Below are positions 33,218 to 42,344 of a stretch of 64,000 nucleotides of DNA, piece after piece (position 1 is the stretch's first letter; each line of letters opens with the position of its first letter). Origin of the DNA: RBG-16-66-20 sp036560705 (GTDB lineage: Bacteria > Pseudomonadota > Gammaproteobacteria > Burkholderiales > SG8-39); NCBI GenBank assembly GCA_036560705.1, contig DATBQR010000016.1:1-64000 (forward strand). Reading direction: 5' to 3'. Under the pieces are notes generated by a model. That model was not told the DNA's origin. It searched no databases and saw nothing but the letters and a program-made list of their open reading frames with translations. Made by a program: the position numbers and the translations under genes.

Positions 33218-34165
33218 ATGCACGCCCGCCTCAATCAGAACGACGTCGCGAACCTGATCAACGTTGAAGACGCTGACCAGGTCCGGGATGCCGTGATCGC
33301 GCTGTTCGCCGCCCGCTATCCCGGGGCCGACCTGGCGCCGCTTGCCCGCGCTTTCGATGACGTGAAGGCGCTGTTCGAAGGCCACTACCCGGGCTATCTC
33401 CGCTGCGACACGCTGTATCACGATGCCCGCCATACGCTGGACATGACCCTGGCGATGGCGCGGCTGGTGGAAGGCCACGACCGGGCGCTCCCCGGCGCCG
33501 AGCGGCTGGGCGCGCGCCGCGCCGTGCTGGGCGTGGTGCTCGCCCTGCTGCACGACTCGGGCTACATGCGCCGCGTCTCCGAATCCGAGGTCGAGAACGG
33601 CGCCGTATTCACCAAGGTGCATGTCAGCCGCAGCGCCGATTTCCTCTCTCGCTACCTGCCCACCATCGGCTTCGGTGCCGAGGCGGAAACGGCGGCCCGC
33701 CTGGTGCATTTCACCGGCTACGAAATGGACGTGGACGACATCAAGGTGTCGGAACCGAAAGACCGGCTGCTCGGCTACATGGTCGGCACCGCCGACCTGA
33801 TCGGTCAGATGTCGGATCGCATGTATCTGGAGAAATGCCGCGAGTTTCTCTACCAGGAATTCGTGCTGGGCTCGATCGCGCGCGAGCAGCTTCCCGACGG
33901 GCGCGAAATCGTGCGCTACTCGTCGCCCGAGGACCTCATCTACAAGACGCCCGGCTTCTACGAATACGTCGCGCGCGACCGCATCAACCGCAAGCTTGGC
34001 GCGGCCGACCGCTGGGCCGAAGCGCATTTCGACGGCCCGAACCTCTACCAGGCGGAAATCGACAGCAACATGAGCTACCTGCGCGAAGCGATCGAAAGCG
34101 CGGACCTCAACCGCCTGCGCCGTACCTGCTACTCGCTGTCCAGCCGGCACATTAAAGCCGCCTGA
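33218..34165 (+). CDS. HD-domain phosphohydrolase-like protein
   Basis: A 315-residue soluble protein with an HD-type metal phosphohydrolase core: YHDARHTLDMTLAMARLVEGH, then VLALLHDSGYMRR with the His-Asp pair, then FLSRYLPTIGFG and LVHFTGYEMDVDD. A helical C-terminal half contains RINRKLGAADRWAEAHF. Relatives include cyclic-nucleotide and nucleotide phosphohydrolases, and no substrate can be named. The ATG lacks a Shine-Dalgarno. It is followed by the PAS gene on the same strand. Confidence 0.82.
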   Translation: MHARLNQNDVANLINVEDADQVRDAVIALFAARYPGADLAPLARAFDDVKALFEGHYPGYLRCDTLYHDARHTLDMTLAMARLVEGHDRALPGAERLGARRAVLGVVLALLHDSGYMRRVSESEVENGAVFTKVHVSRSADFLSRYLPTIGFGAEAETAARLVHFTGYEMDVDDIKVSEPKDRLLGYMVGTADLIGQMSDRMYLEKCREFLYQEFVLGSIAREQLPDGREIVRYSSPEDLIYKTPGFYEYVARDRINRKLGAADRWAEAHFDGPNLYQAEIDSNMSYLREAIESADLNRLRRTCYSLSSRHIKAA

Positions 34166-34171
34166 GTTTGT

Positions 34172-34198
34172 GGGGTTTATCACACCCCGCTGAATTTT
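34172..34198 (+). terminator. Weak possible terminator after the HD-domain gene
   Basis: GGGGT (34172-34176) can pair with ACCCC (34184-34188), and AATTTTC follows six bases later. The stem is only five pairs and the T-run is short, so this is a low-confidence call. Confidence 0.25.
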
Positions 34199-34258
34199 CT
34201 GCCCTTTTTGCCATTTGCCCACTTGTCGGTGGGGGTATCGGCGTGGCAAAAGCAGGGC

Positions 34259-34720
34259 ATGACACTTTCTGACAAGCTGCCTAACGGCGCCAAGCCGGCG
34301 CCGGCTCTCGCCCGCCTGCTGTCGGACAGCGCGCTCAGCCGCGCCGCCCTGGCGGCCTGCGGCTTCCCCGTTGCGCTCGCCGACGCAACCGCGAAAGGCC
34401 GCCCGTTCACCTACGCCAATCCGGCCTTCGAATCGTTCTTCGGCTACCGCGCCGACGAGGTCGTCGGCCGCCCGGCGATCACGCTGCTGTTTCCTGAAGA
34501 CGAAACGGCATCGAGCATGTTCAACGAGGCGCCAGCGCGGGTGCACATGCGCGCCCGGCGCAAGGACGGCTCGGCAGCGGAGGTCGAACTGTCCATCGGC
34601 ATGGTGCACGGCGTCGACGGGCGCCTGACCCACTGGGTGCTCGCCTTCGCCGACCGCGGCGAAATCGAGCGCATGCGCGAAGAACTGCGCGTGCTGAGGG
34701 CAATAGCTGCCGCTCCGTAG
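34259..34720 (+). CDS. Single PAS-domain protein
   Basis: A 153-residue protein made of one PAS/LOV-like domain: FPVALADATAKGRPFTYANP, AFESFFGYRADEVVGRPAIT, LLFPEDETASSMF and the ARRKDGSAAEVELSIGMVHG strand pair. A short helix follows (EIERMREELRVLRAIAAAP). It lacks the LOV-type NCRFLQ cysteine, so it is not a flavin photosensor of that kind. No output domain is attached, so it would act through a partner. The ATG at 34259 is chosen over a TTG at 34208. Confidence 0.85.
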   Translation: MTLSDKLPNGAKPAPALARLLSDSALSRAALAACGFPVALADATAKGRPFTYANPAFESFFGYRADEVVGRPAITLLFPEDETASSMFNEAPARVHMRARRKDGSAAEVELSIGMVHGVDGRLTHWVLAFADRGEIERMREELRVLRAIAAAP

Positions 34721-34790
34721 AAATCGGGGTCAGAGCCCGATTTCTGGACAATTCCCGAAGGACAGAAGAATCGGTCTCTGACCCCGATTT
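34721..34790. repeat. Inverted repeat of the AAATCGGGGTCAGA type
   Basis: Left arm 34721-34743 starts aaatcggggtcagag. Right arm 34769-34790 ends ctctgaccccgattt. The outer 15 bases pair perfectly, and the left arm also holds a shorter palindrome (aaatcgggg/cccgattt). It lies exactly between the convergent PAS and TRAP genes, three bases from the dctM stop. Sequences with this core are widespread interspersed repeats in proteobacteria, and this one could also end transcription from both sides. Confidence 0.8.
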
Positions 34791-34793
34791 GTA

Positions 34794-36668
34794 TCAGCCG
34801 CCGCCGTAGAGGTAGTTCGGCAGCCACAGCGTCATTCCCGGCCAGATATACATGAAGACCATGCAGATGATCACGATGATCATGTACGGCATCATGCCGG
34901 CGAATATCTGGTTCAGCGTGACGTGCTTGGGTGCGACGCCTTTCAGGTAAAACGCCGACATCGCCACCGGCGGGCTGAGGAACGCCGCCTGCAGGTTGAC
35001 GAACACCAGCGTGCCCCAGAGGATCGGGTCGATCTGGAAGTGCTTCAGCAGCGGCAGGAAGATCGGCACGAAGATGACGATGATCTCGGTCCATTCCAGC
35101 GGCCAGCCGAGCACGAATATGATCGCCTGCGACAGGATCATGAACTGGATCGGCGTCATGTTCAGGCTCAGCACCCAGGTCTCGACCAGCTGCTGCCCGC
35201 CCAGAATCGCGAACACCCCGGAAAACAGCGCCGAGCCGATGAACAGCCAGCACACCATGGCGGTGGTCTTGGCGGTGAGGAACACCGACTGCTTCATGCG
35301 TTCCCAGCTGAACGTGCCGGCCTGCAGCGCCAGTATGAAGGCCCCCGCGGAGCCGATCGCCGCCGATTCGGTGGCGGTGGTGATCCCGAAAAGGATCACG
35401 GCAAGGACCACGATGGTGAGGATTCCGAGCGGCATCACCGACGAGATCAGCAGCTTCAGCAGCTCGAAAGACTCGGCCTCCAGCTTCCAGTAGTACCAGA
35501 GCAGAAGCAGCGCGGTCGCCGCCACGGTCAGCCAGAAATAGGTGAAGAATCCCTGCGGCGGGCCGGATTCCGACGGCGCAGCCGCGCCTTGCTTGAGAAA
35601 CTCCGGCGTGCCGACCTGTTCCACGCCTTCCGCCTCCTGCGGCTGGTCGGAACTGGCGTCGCTCTCGGCGCTGCCCAGTTCCTGCGGCTTGTCCTGATCC
35701 GCCGGCGAGGCCGTGGCGGGGGACGCCTGCTGCTGCCTGATCACCATGCCCGCGGTCGCCTGGGTATCTGCCTGCTGGTGGATCACCACATACCACCAGA
35801 TTCCCCACAGCGTTACCGCCGAAAGAATGACCGGGAACAGCGCGGCAAGAAGGTTCTTCCAGATCACCGCATAAGACAACCGGCGGCCGTCGTTCTCGAT
35901 GGCGAACGCCTTGCCAGGCATGACCGCCGCAAGCAGCAACCCGACCATCATGTTGCGCGAGTAGGCCTGGGCGAATTTCCGCACCCACTCGGACACCGGC
36001 ACTTTCTGCTGTTCCGGCGGCAGGGGCGGCGCGATCTTGGGGTTGATCAGCGCCCAGCCGATGATGTACACGAGGTACAGGAACGACAGGAAGAAGCCGG
36101 GAAACATCGCCGACGCATACAGCTTGACCACCGACTGCCCGGCCACCGCCGCGTAGACGATGATCATGACGGAGGGCGGGATCAGGATGCCCAGCGTCCC
36201 GCCCGCGGTGATGACACCCGAAGCCAGCTTCACGTCGTACCCGGCCTTCAGCATCGGATTGAACGCGATCACGCCCATCAACACCACGACGGCCCCCACC
36301 AGGCCGCTGGCGATGCCCCAGAACGTGCACACGATCAGCGTGGCGACGGCGAGCGAGGCGGGCACGCGGCGGAACGCGAGCTGGATGCTGTAGAACATCT
36401 TGTCCACCAGCGCCCCGCGTTCCATCACGTATCCCATCAGCACGAACAGCGGGATCGAGATCAGCGTGTCGTTGTTCATCGCCCCGTAGGTACGCTCGAC
36501 CATCAGGTCGAAGACGCGGTTGTCCAGCCAGGGGTGCGACGGGTCGTAGAGCGCGATGTAGCCGAAGACCATCCCCAGCCCCATCAGGGTGAACGCCGTC
36601 GGAAAGCCCATCATGATCACGATCACGATGAGCGCGAGCATGGTCAGCCCGAGTGCCGGATCGCTCAT
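34794..36668 (-). CDS. dctM: TRAP transporter large permease (DctM) with a hydrophilic insert
   Basis: Membrane permease of a tripartite ATP-independent periplasmic transporter driven by Na+ or H+ gradients. The 624-residue protein is well over the usual 430. Two hydrophobic blocks with typical DctM stretches (LISIPLFVLMGYVMERGALVDK, AGGTLGILIPPSVMIIVYA, ITTATESAAIGSAGAF) are present. Residues about 298-372 form a Gln/Ala/Ser/Pro-rich polar insert (nucleotides 35553-35777) flanked by extra helices. The ATG overlaps the dctQ stop (ATGA). Relatives with long DctM pair with TakP-type binding proteins. Confidence 0.93.
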   Translation of the reverse strand: MSDPALGLTMLALIVIVIMMGFPTAFTLMGLGMVFGYIALYDPSHPWLDNRVFDLMVERTYGAMNNDTLISIPLFVLMGYVMERGALVDKMFYSIQLAFRRVPASLAVATLIVCTFWGIASGLVGAVVVLMGVIAFNPMLKAGYDVKLASGVITAGGTLGILIPPSVMIIVYAAVAGQSVVKLYASAMFPGFFLSFLYLVYIIGWALINPKIAPPLPPEQQKVPVSEWVRKFAQAYSRNMMVGLLLAAVMPGKAFAIENDGRRLSYAVIWKNLLAALFPVILSAVTLWGIWWYVVIHQQADTQATAGMVIRQQQASPATASPADQDKPQELGSAESDASSDQPQEAEGVEQVGTPEFLKQGAAAPSESGPPQGFFTYFWLTVAATALLLLWYYWKLEAESFELLKLLISSVMPLGILTIVVLAVILFGITTATESAAIGSAGAFILALQAGTFSWERMKQSVFLTAKTTAMVCWLFIGSALFSGVFAILGGQQLVETWVLSLNMTPIQFMILSQAIIFVLGWPLEWTEIIVIFVPIFLPLLKHFQIDPILWGTLVFVNLQAAFLSPPVAMSAFYLKGVAPKHVTLNQIFAGMMPYMIIVIICMVFMYIWPGMTLWLPNYLYGGG

Positions 36669-37366
36669 TTGCCTTCCCCCTTTGGATGCCGTCCGACCTC
36701 TTCGACGGCCCGGTCGCCGAGGCCGCGCGCGTGCGCGGCGTCGTCGATCTCGTGGACGCTTTCGATCGCCCGCTTGCGCGATTCCTCGTCCACGTAGGTG
36801 CTGCCGGCGAGCTGCTGCTCGACGACATCGATTTCCTCGGCGTCCTTAAGGCGCTCGGGCCACTCGCCGGTCTTCAGGCATACGATGCAGCGCACGATCT
36901 CGGCCACGCCCTGGATCAGCACCAGCACGCCGGCGATCGGGATCACGGTCTTGAACGGGTAGACCGCCGGTCCGTTCGAAGTCACGTTCGAGTGCTCCTG
37001 GATGCGCCACGAGTCGCCCGCGTAGTCGATGCCCGCCTTGATCAGGGCGATGACGCCGGGAAGAAAGAACAGGATGTACAGGATCAGGTCCAGCGTCGCC
37101 TGGGTGCGCGGCTTCATCGAACCATAGAGGAAGTCGCCCCTGACGTGGGCGTCCTGCGCCAGCGTGTAGGCGCCGCACATCATGAACAGCGTGCCGTACA
37201 TCATGTTGGTGGCGTCGAATATCCACGCCGTGGGCATGTTGAGGATGTAGCGCTTGAACACCTCGACGCAGACCGTGGTCATCAGCAGGATGATCAGCCA
37301 GGCAACCGCCTTGCCGGCCCAGGTACTGATGTGGTCGGCCGTAAGAAGAAATTTCTGAATGTTCAT
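36665..37366 (-). CDS. dctQ: TRAP transporter small permease (DctQ)
   Basis: Four-helix small membrane subunit. Helices are near residues 15-33, 50-70, 90-110 and 138-158. The protein has 233 residues, longer than usual because of a charged C-terminal tail (about 60 residues, rich in Glu, Asp and Arg). It includes DATNMMYGTLFMMCGAYTLA and AHVRGDFLYG, typical of the family. The gene is 98 bases downstream of the binding-protein gene and overlaps dctM. Confidence 0.92.
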   Translation of the reverse strand: MNIQKFLLTADHISTWAGKAVAWLIILLMTTVCVEVFKRYILNMPTAWIFDATNMMYGTLFMMCGAYTLAQDAHVRGDFLYGSMKPRTQATLDLILYILFFLPGVIALIKAGIDYAGDSWRIQEHSNVTSNGPAVYPFKTVIPIAGVLVLIQGVAEIVRCIVCLKTGEWPERLKDAEEIDVVEQQLAGSTYVDEESRKRAIESVHEIDDAAHARGLGDRAVEEVGRHPKGEGK

Positions 37367-37464
37367 AATTTGGTGCGGCTAGTCCGTGGCGGAAAACCGG
37401 CTGAAAAAATGAGGCACCACTCTGGCCATGCGCCCGAGTGGTGCCTCGCTTGGATCGACCAGGA

Positions 37465-38604
37465 TCAGGCTTTCTTCGGCGCGGCCTTGCCGAAATAGTG
37501 GTTGTAGGCCATGGCGCGGTTGACGACCACGTCCTGCTCCCACTTCACCGCACGCTCGGCGAACTTCTTCTGCGATTCGGTGATTTCCTTGACCAGCGGG
37601 GTGCTCATCTTCTTCTCGAGCGCCTGGTCGTAGGCAACCAGTTCCGCCTGCAGCACCGAGGCGGGCGTCTTGTAGAACTTGACCTTGTCGACGGTCTGCA
37701 GCGTGATGTAGTCCTGCGAGTTGCGGTCGATCGCCTTCCACATCATGTTCGCCGACGCCGCGTCGACGGCGCTGGCGATGATCGCCTTCATCTTCCCGGG
37801 CAGCGCGTCGTACTTGGTCTTGTTGAAGGTGATCTCGAGCTGCTCGGCGTTCTGGTGGTAGCTCTGCAGCATGCACACCTTGGACACGTCGGCGAAGCCG
37901 AGCGCGCGGTCGGAAGACGTGTTGTTGAATTCCGCGGCATCCAGCAGGCCACGGTCGATCGCGGGGACGATCTCGCCGCCCGGCAGCGCGTTGACCGCGG
38001 CGCCCATGGCGGTGAAGACGTCGATCGAAATGCCGACCGTGCGGAATTTCAGGCCCTTGAAGTCCGCGGGCTTGGTGATCGGCTTCTTGTACCAGCCCAG
38101 CGGCTGGGTATAGAGCGGCGCGTAGGGGAACGAAACCACATTGCCGCCGATCGACGCATACAGCTTCTCCAGCAGTTCCTTGCCACCGCCCCACCTGTGC
38201 CAGGCGAGCAGCATGTTGGCGTCCATGCCGTAGGCCGGGCCCGAACCCCAGAGCGCGAGCGCGTTGCTCTTGCCGTAGGAGTAGACCAGCACGCCGTGGC
38301 CGCCGTCGAGGGTGCCCTTGGACACCGCTTCCAGCAGGCCGAACGCCGGCACCACCGCGCCCGCGGGCAGCACTTCGATCTTCAGGTCGCCGCCGGTCAT
38401 GTCGTTGACGATCTTGGCGTAGTCGAGCGCGTACTCGTGGAAAATGTCTTTCGACGGCCATGTGCTCTGGAAGCGCATGCTGATCGGGCCCTGGGCCTTC
38501 GCGATCATCGGGAAGCCGAGGGTCGCCGCGCCAGCCGTTGCCGCTGCCGCGCCCGACAGGAACTTGCGGCGCGAAGCGATGGATTTCTCTTTCTGATTAT
38601 TCAT
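37465..38604 (-). CDS. dctP: TRAP transporter solute-binding protein (TakP-like)
   Basis: Periplasmic binding protein for a TRAP system. The 379-residue protein has a Tat-type signal (SRRKFLSGAAAATAGAATLGF). A DctP fold follows: FQSTWPSKDIFHEYALDYAKIV, PAFGLLEAVSKGTLDGGHGV, then LKFRTVGISIDVFTAMGA with the binding-site Arg. The WGSGPAYGMDANMLLAW segment resembles TakP of the 2-oxo-acid group, so a keto acid or related carboxylate is likely. The ATG follows a strong GGAGGAGG (complement of 38611-38618). The gap 38605-38777 also holds the divergent antiporter promoter. Confidence 0.93.
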   Translation of the reverse strand: MNNQKEKSIASRRKFLSGAAAATAGAATLGFPMIAKAQGPISMRFQSTWPSKDIFHEYALDYAKIVNDMTGGDLKIEVLPAGAVVPAFGLLEAVSKGTLDGGHGVLVYSYGKSNALALWGSGPAYGMDANMLLAWHRWGGGKELLEKLYASIGGNVVSFPYAPLYTQPLGWYKKPITKPADFKGLKFRTVGISIDVFTAMGAAVNALPGGEIVPAIDRGLLDAAEFNNTSSDRALGFADVSKVCMLQSYHQNAEQLEITFNKTKYDALPGKMKAIIASAVDAASANMMWKAIDRNSQDYITLQTVDKVKFYKTPASVLQAELVAYDQALEKKMSTPLVKEITESQKKFAERAVKWEQDVVVNRAMAYNHYFGKAAPKKA

Positions 38605-38717
38605 TTGGTGCCTCCTCCCAGGAAGTTTGCTCTAGCTCGGGGCGACGCCCCGCCGGACAAGCCTCGCGATTCTACTCTGCCGTTCGCGCGCGCCGCAAGG
38701 CAACTTCACGATGTGAA

Positions 38718-38745
38718 ATGAAATCGCCGCGCCGCGGAATAGAAT
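38718..38745 (+). promoter_or_regulatory. Candidate promoter of the sodium/proton antiporter gene
   Basis: ATGAAA (38718-38723) and TAGAAT (38740-38745) are spaced by 16 bases. Transcription would start near 38752, about 26 bases before the GTG start at 38778, which has a G-rich ribosome site. TAGAAT recurs ahead of other genes in this window. Confidence 0.4.
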
Positions 38746-38777
38746 CCAGCCTCAACTGTGGGAACGGGGGGTGGGGC

Positions 38778-40016
38778 GTGGAGCCAGGCAGCGCAGTCGA
38801 GGTCGCCAAGCAGGTGCTGGTCGTGTTCGGAGCCATCCTCGCCACCGGAACGCTGAGCGGGCTGGTCGCGCAGAAAACCGGGATCCCGGACGTCGCGGTG
38901 TTCCTGATCGCCGGCATGCTGCTGGGCCCGGAGGCCGCCAATCTGGTGCATGTCGGCGCCGATTCGACGCTCAACCAGCTGATCCTGATTTTCGGCTCTT
39001 CCTACATCCTGTTCGACGGCGGCGCCTCGCTGCGCCTCAAGGTAATGAAGGAGGTCTGGATCACCATCGTCGTGATCTCCACCGCCGGGGTCGTCATCAC
39101 GGCGCTCATCACCGGGTACGTCGCGCACCTCGTTCTCGGGGTGCCGCTGATCGTGGCGATGCTGCTCGGCGCGACGCTCGCCTCCACCGACCCGGCGACG
39201 CTGGTGCCGATCTTCAAGCAGGTGCGCGTACGGGAACGCGTGGCGCAGACCGTGATGTCGGAATCGGCGTTCAATGACGCCATGGGCGCGATCGCCACCT
39301 TCACCGTGCTCGGCATCGCCATGGGAACGGGCGAGTTCTCGCTTGGCGCGGCCGGTTTCAAGCTGGGTAAGGACCTGCTGCTCGGCATCGTCGCGGGAGG
39401 CGCGCTCGGCTACCTGGCCGCGCTGCTGATCGCGCACGAGAAATGGGATTTCCTCGCCGAGTACGCGCCGGTCGTGACCCTCATGGCGGTGATCGGCGCC
39501 TACATGGCGGCGGACGGGCTGGCCGCCTCGGGCTTCATGGCGGTATTCGTGTTCGGCATCGTCGTCGGCAACAAGGACGCCTTCGGCTTTGCCATGGAAG
39601 CGGACGAGGAGCGCCGGCTGTCGGAGTTCGTGGCGACCACCGCGCTCGTCATGCGCATGTTCATCTTCATCCTGCTCGGCACCCAGGTGGATTTCAGCCT
39701 GATGAACCGCTATCTCGCCGGCGGGGCCACCGTCATCGCGGTGTTCATGCTCGTCGCCCGGCCGGTGACGGTTTTCCTGTGCGCGTTGCCGGACCGCCGC
39801 GCGCGCTGGACGCTGCAGGAACTGCTGTTCATGTGCTGGACGCGCGAGACCGGGGTCATCCCGGCCGCGCTCGCGGGCATGCTGGTCGGCATGAAGGCGC
39901 CGGGCGCCGAGATGATCGCCTCAGTCACCTTCATCGCGGTATTGATGACCATCCTGATACAGGCGCCGACGACGCGCTGGCTTGCCGGGCGGCTGGGCCT
40001 GCTGGAGGAACGCTAG
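38778..40016 (+). CDS. CPA1/NhaP-type cation/proton antiporter
   Basis: Inner-membrane Na+(K+)/H+ exchanger. From the GTG at 38778 it has 412 residues and about 12 hydrophobic segments. The ion-site region LLGATLASTDPATLVPIF and MSESAFNDAMGAI (ND motif) mark the CPA1/NhaP family. There is no large cytosolic regulatory tail. It is convergent with the ligase gene and overlaps its stop by four bases. Ion specificity cannot be told. Confidence 0.92.
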   Translation: MEPGSAVEVAKQVLVVFGAILATGTLSGLVAQKTGIPDVAVFLIAGMLLGPEAANLVHVGADSTLNQLILIFGSSYILFDGGASLRLKVMKEVWITIVVISTAGVVITALITGYVAHLVLGVPLIVAMLLGATLASTDPATLVPIFKQVRVRERVAQTVMSESAFNDAMGAIATFTVLGIAMGTGEFSLGAAGFKLGKDLLLGIVAGGALGYLAALLIAHEKWDFLAEYAPVVTLMAVIGAYMAADGLAASGFMAVFVFGIVVGNKDAFGFAMEADEERRLSEFVATTALVMRMFIFILLGTQVDFSLMNRYLAGGATVIAVFMLVARPVTVFLCALPDRRARWTLQELLFMCWTRETGVIPAALAGMLVGMKAPGAEMIASVTFIAVLMTILIQAPTTRWLAGRLGLLEER

Positions 40017-41134
40017 GGCCCGGAGGGCGGTCGCGCCCATAGCGCGCTGGCCTCGCGCACCACGTCCGGCAGCGAGCCGGAGGCGGCGAGCCGCGAACGC
40101 AGCCAGCCCGCGTCCGAGTCTCCGCGCCGCACGCCGTCCGCGAGCTCCCGCACGGCCTCCACGCACCCCAGCCGCGCCGCGTGCGGCATCACCGCCGCCG
40201 CGGTATCGAGGACGTCGGCGCCGATGTCCTTCTTCCTGCGCTCGAAGGGGTCGACCATTTGACCGAGGCAGCCGAAACGGCAGGCCTCGAAGCGGTTGAA
40301 CGCGTTGACCTGGTAGACCGCCGGCGACGGCGAGCGCGTGCGCTCCGCGAGCAGCCAGGCGGCGAGCGCCTGCGCATAGCCCGCAAGCAGCGCCGCGCGG
40401 CGCACCGTGAGCGGCGTGTCGCAGACGCGGATCTCGATGGTGCCGTATTCGGGCTTGGGGCGGATGTCCCAGTAGAAATCCTTCATGCCTTCGACGATGC
40501 CGTAGCCGCGCATGGTTTCGAAGTATTCGAGAAACGCCGCCCAGTCCGGCACGAAAGGCATGTGCCCCGAGAGCGGAAAAGCGCTTACTGCCGTGAGGCG
40601 CGAGGACTGGAAGGACGTGTCCTCGCCCTGGGAAAAGGGCGACGAGGCCGACAGCGCGATGAAGTGCGGCATGTAGCGCGTCAGCATGTGCACCAGGTAC
40701 ACCGCCTCGTCGCCGCTCGCGCAGCCGAGGTGGATGTGCTGGCCGAACACGGTGAACTGCTTGGCGAGGTAGCCGTAGCGCTCCGTCACCGCCTGGAAGC
40801 GCGGGTCCGGGTAGACGCGCCGCTCGGCCCAGTCGTGGAACGGATGCGCGCCGCCGCCGCAGACGCCCAGGTTCAGCACGCCCGCGGCCTCGCACACCGC
40901 GGCGCGCTGCGCATGCAGTTCGGCGAGCGCACCCGCGAACGAGGCCTGGATCGAACTGTTCAGCTCGATCATGCTGAGCGTCACCTCGGGCTTGACCGCG
41001 CCCGGGACTTTCATCTTCGCCAGGCGCTCGATCAGGTCGCCCGCCTCGTGCGCCAGGTCGCGGTCGTGGGCGCGCACCAGCTGGAGCTCGATCTCGATGC
41101 CGAGGCTGAGGCTTTGCGAGGGGCCGAATTCCAT
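40013..41134 (-). CDS. ybdK: YbdK-type carboxylate-amine ligase (GCS2 family)
   Basis: Glutamate-cysteine-ligase-fold enzyme. The E. coli relative has weak glutamate-cysteine ligase activity. The 373-residue protein shows LGIEIELQLVRAHDRDL at the start, GGGAHPFHDWAERRVYPDPR, FTVFGQHIHLGCASGDEAV and the EYGTIEIRVCDTPLT strand. It starts one base after the upstream antiporter stop, so the two are surely coexpressed. A thiol compound made here could gate or protect the antiporter, but that is inference. Confidence 0.93.
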   Translation of the reverse strand: MEFGPSQSLSLGIEIELQLVRAHDRDLAHEAGDLIERLAKMKVPGAVKPEVTLSMIELNSSIQASFAGALAELHAQRAAVCEAAGVLNLGVCGGGAHPFHDWAERRVYPDPRFQAVTERYGYLAKQFTVFGQHIHLGCASGDEAVYLVHMLTRYMPHFIALSASSPFSQGEDTSFQSSRLTAVSAFPLSGHMPFVPDWAAFLEYFETMRGYGIVEGMKDFYWDIRPKPEYGTIEIRVCDTPLTVRRAALLAGYAQALAAWLLAERTRSPSPAVYQVNAFNRFEACRFGCLGQMVDPFERRKKDIGADVLDTAAAVMPHAARLGCVEAVRELADGVRRGDSDAGWLRSRLAASGSLPDVVREASALWARPPSGP

Positions 41135-41135
41135 G

Positions 41136-42344
41136 TCAGGCTTCAGGGTGCGTTTCGCCGGCGTGCTTCAGGGCGAACTGCGTGGCGAGCGGCCCGATGA
41201 TCTCGAGCACCGCCACCGCCGAGAGCACGACCGCGGCGAGTTCCCCGCCAAAACGCGGATAGAGCGCGGCCGTGTCGTAGACCATCACCACCGCGAGCCC
41301 CGACATCGGCAGCAGCGACAGCGACAGCAGCCCGGCGCCGCCGGCGCGCAGCCCCGACAGGCGCCCCAGCGAGAGGATCGCCACCGCCTTGCCGAGGAAA
41401 CGCACGACGACGAACACCGTGGTGACCGCGGCGACGGTCCCCAGTCCGCCGAAATCGAGGCTGGCGCCGGAGAGGACGAACAGGACCACGAACAACAGCT
41501 GGCCCGCATGCCCGAACCGCAGCGGCAGCAGCACGTGGTCGTAGTCGAGATTGCGGGCCAGCATGCCGAGGGTCAGCAGGGCCACGACCACCGGAACATT
41601 CGCGGTGCGCGCAAGACCCACTACCAGCACCAGCAGCGCCACCAGCAGGATGAACTGGCGGTCCTCGCGCTTGCCGAGCCACTTGGCGACCCCGAGCAAC
41701 AGCTGGCTGCCGACGAAGCCAAGCAGCGCGGCTCCGCCAAGAAGGTACAGCGGGTGCAGGATCGCCGAGCGCCAGCCGGTTTCATGCTCCAGGTGCACCA
41801 GCGGCATGAACAGCATCAACGCGACATAGGCGAACACGCAATTGACCGCCGTAAACAGCAGCATGCGTTCGGTGATCTGGCCCGAAGCCCGCAGTTCGTG
41901 GGAAACCACCATCACCACCGCGGGCGAGGTCGCAGTACCGACCGCCGCGGCGCAGGCGGCCAGCAGGGGCGCATGGTCGAAATAGCGCAGGCCGGCGTAA
42001 ATGGCGAAGAACGCTCCGAGGCTCTCGCCGACGGCGGCGACCGCGAGCCAGCGGTTGCGGCCCAGCCAATCCAGGTCGAAGCGGTGGCCGAGTTCGAACA
42101 TGATGAGACCGAGCGCGAGATCAACGAACACGCGCGTGCCGGCGAGCAGCGGCGCGTGCACAAGGTCGAACACATGTGGGCCGCAGGCGACGCCGACGAG
42201 AACGTAGCCGGTGACGCGCGGCAGCGCGACGAAGCGGTGCAGCGCCTCTCCCCCGAGGAGGCCGGCGCCAAGCAGCCCGCCGAACAGGACGAGGTCGCCG
42301 AGGGCAGGGGGCCAACCGGGCAGGAACCACAGCAGATCCGACAT
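41136..42344 (-). CDS. CPA2/Kef-type cation/proton antiporter, transmembrane part only
   Basis: Monovalent cation/proton antiporter of the Kef group. From ATG 42344 (preceded by GAGGG) it has 402 residues with about 12 helices. Family-like parts are RVTGYVLVGVACGPHVFD, ELGHRFDLDWLGR and GTATSPAVVMVVSHEL. It ends after the last helix (PLATQFALKHAGETHPEA), so the TrkA-N/RCK nucleotide domain of KefB and KefC is absent. The neighbour is the YbdK-type ligase. Confidence 0.9.
   Translation of the reverse strand: MSDLLWFLPGWPPALGDLVLFGGLLGAGLLGGEALHRFVALPRVTGYVLVGVACGPHVFDLVHAPLLAGTRVFVDLALGLIMFELGHRFDLDWLGRNRWLAVAAVGESLGAFFAIYAGLRYFDHAPLLAACAAAVGTATSPAVVMVVSHELRASGQITERMLLFTAVNCVFAYVALMLFMPLVHLEHETGWRSAILHPLYLLGGAALLGFVGSQLLLGVAKWLGKREDRQFILLVALLVLVVGLARTANVPVVVALLTLGMLARNLDYDHVLLPLRFGHAGQLLFVVLFVLSGASLDFGGLGTVAAVTTVFVVVRFLGKAVAILSLGRLSGLRAGGAGLLSLSLLPMSGLAVVMVYDTAALYPRFGGELAAVVLSAVAVLEIIGPLATQFALKHAGETHPEA

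Noticed and set aside
34923..36797. A long plus-strand frame opposite dctM
   Set aside because: A charged, His/Asp/Arg-rich shadow of the transmembrane protein; no start context or motif.
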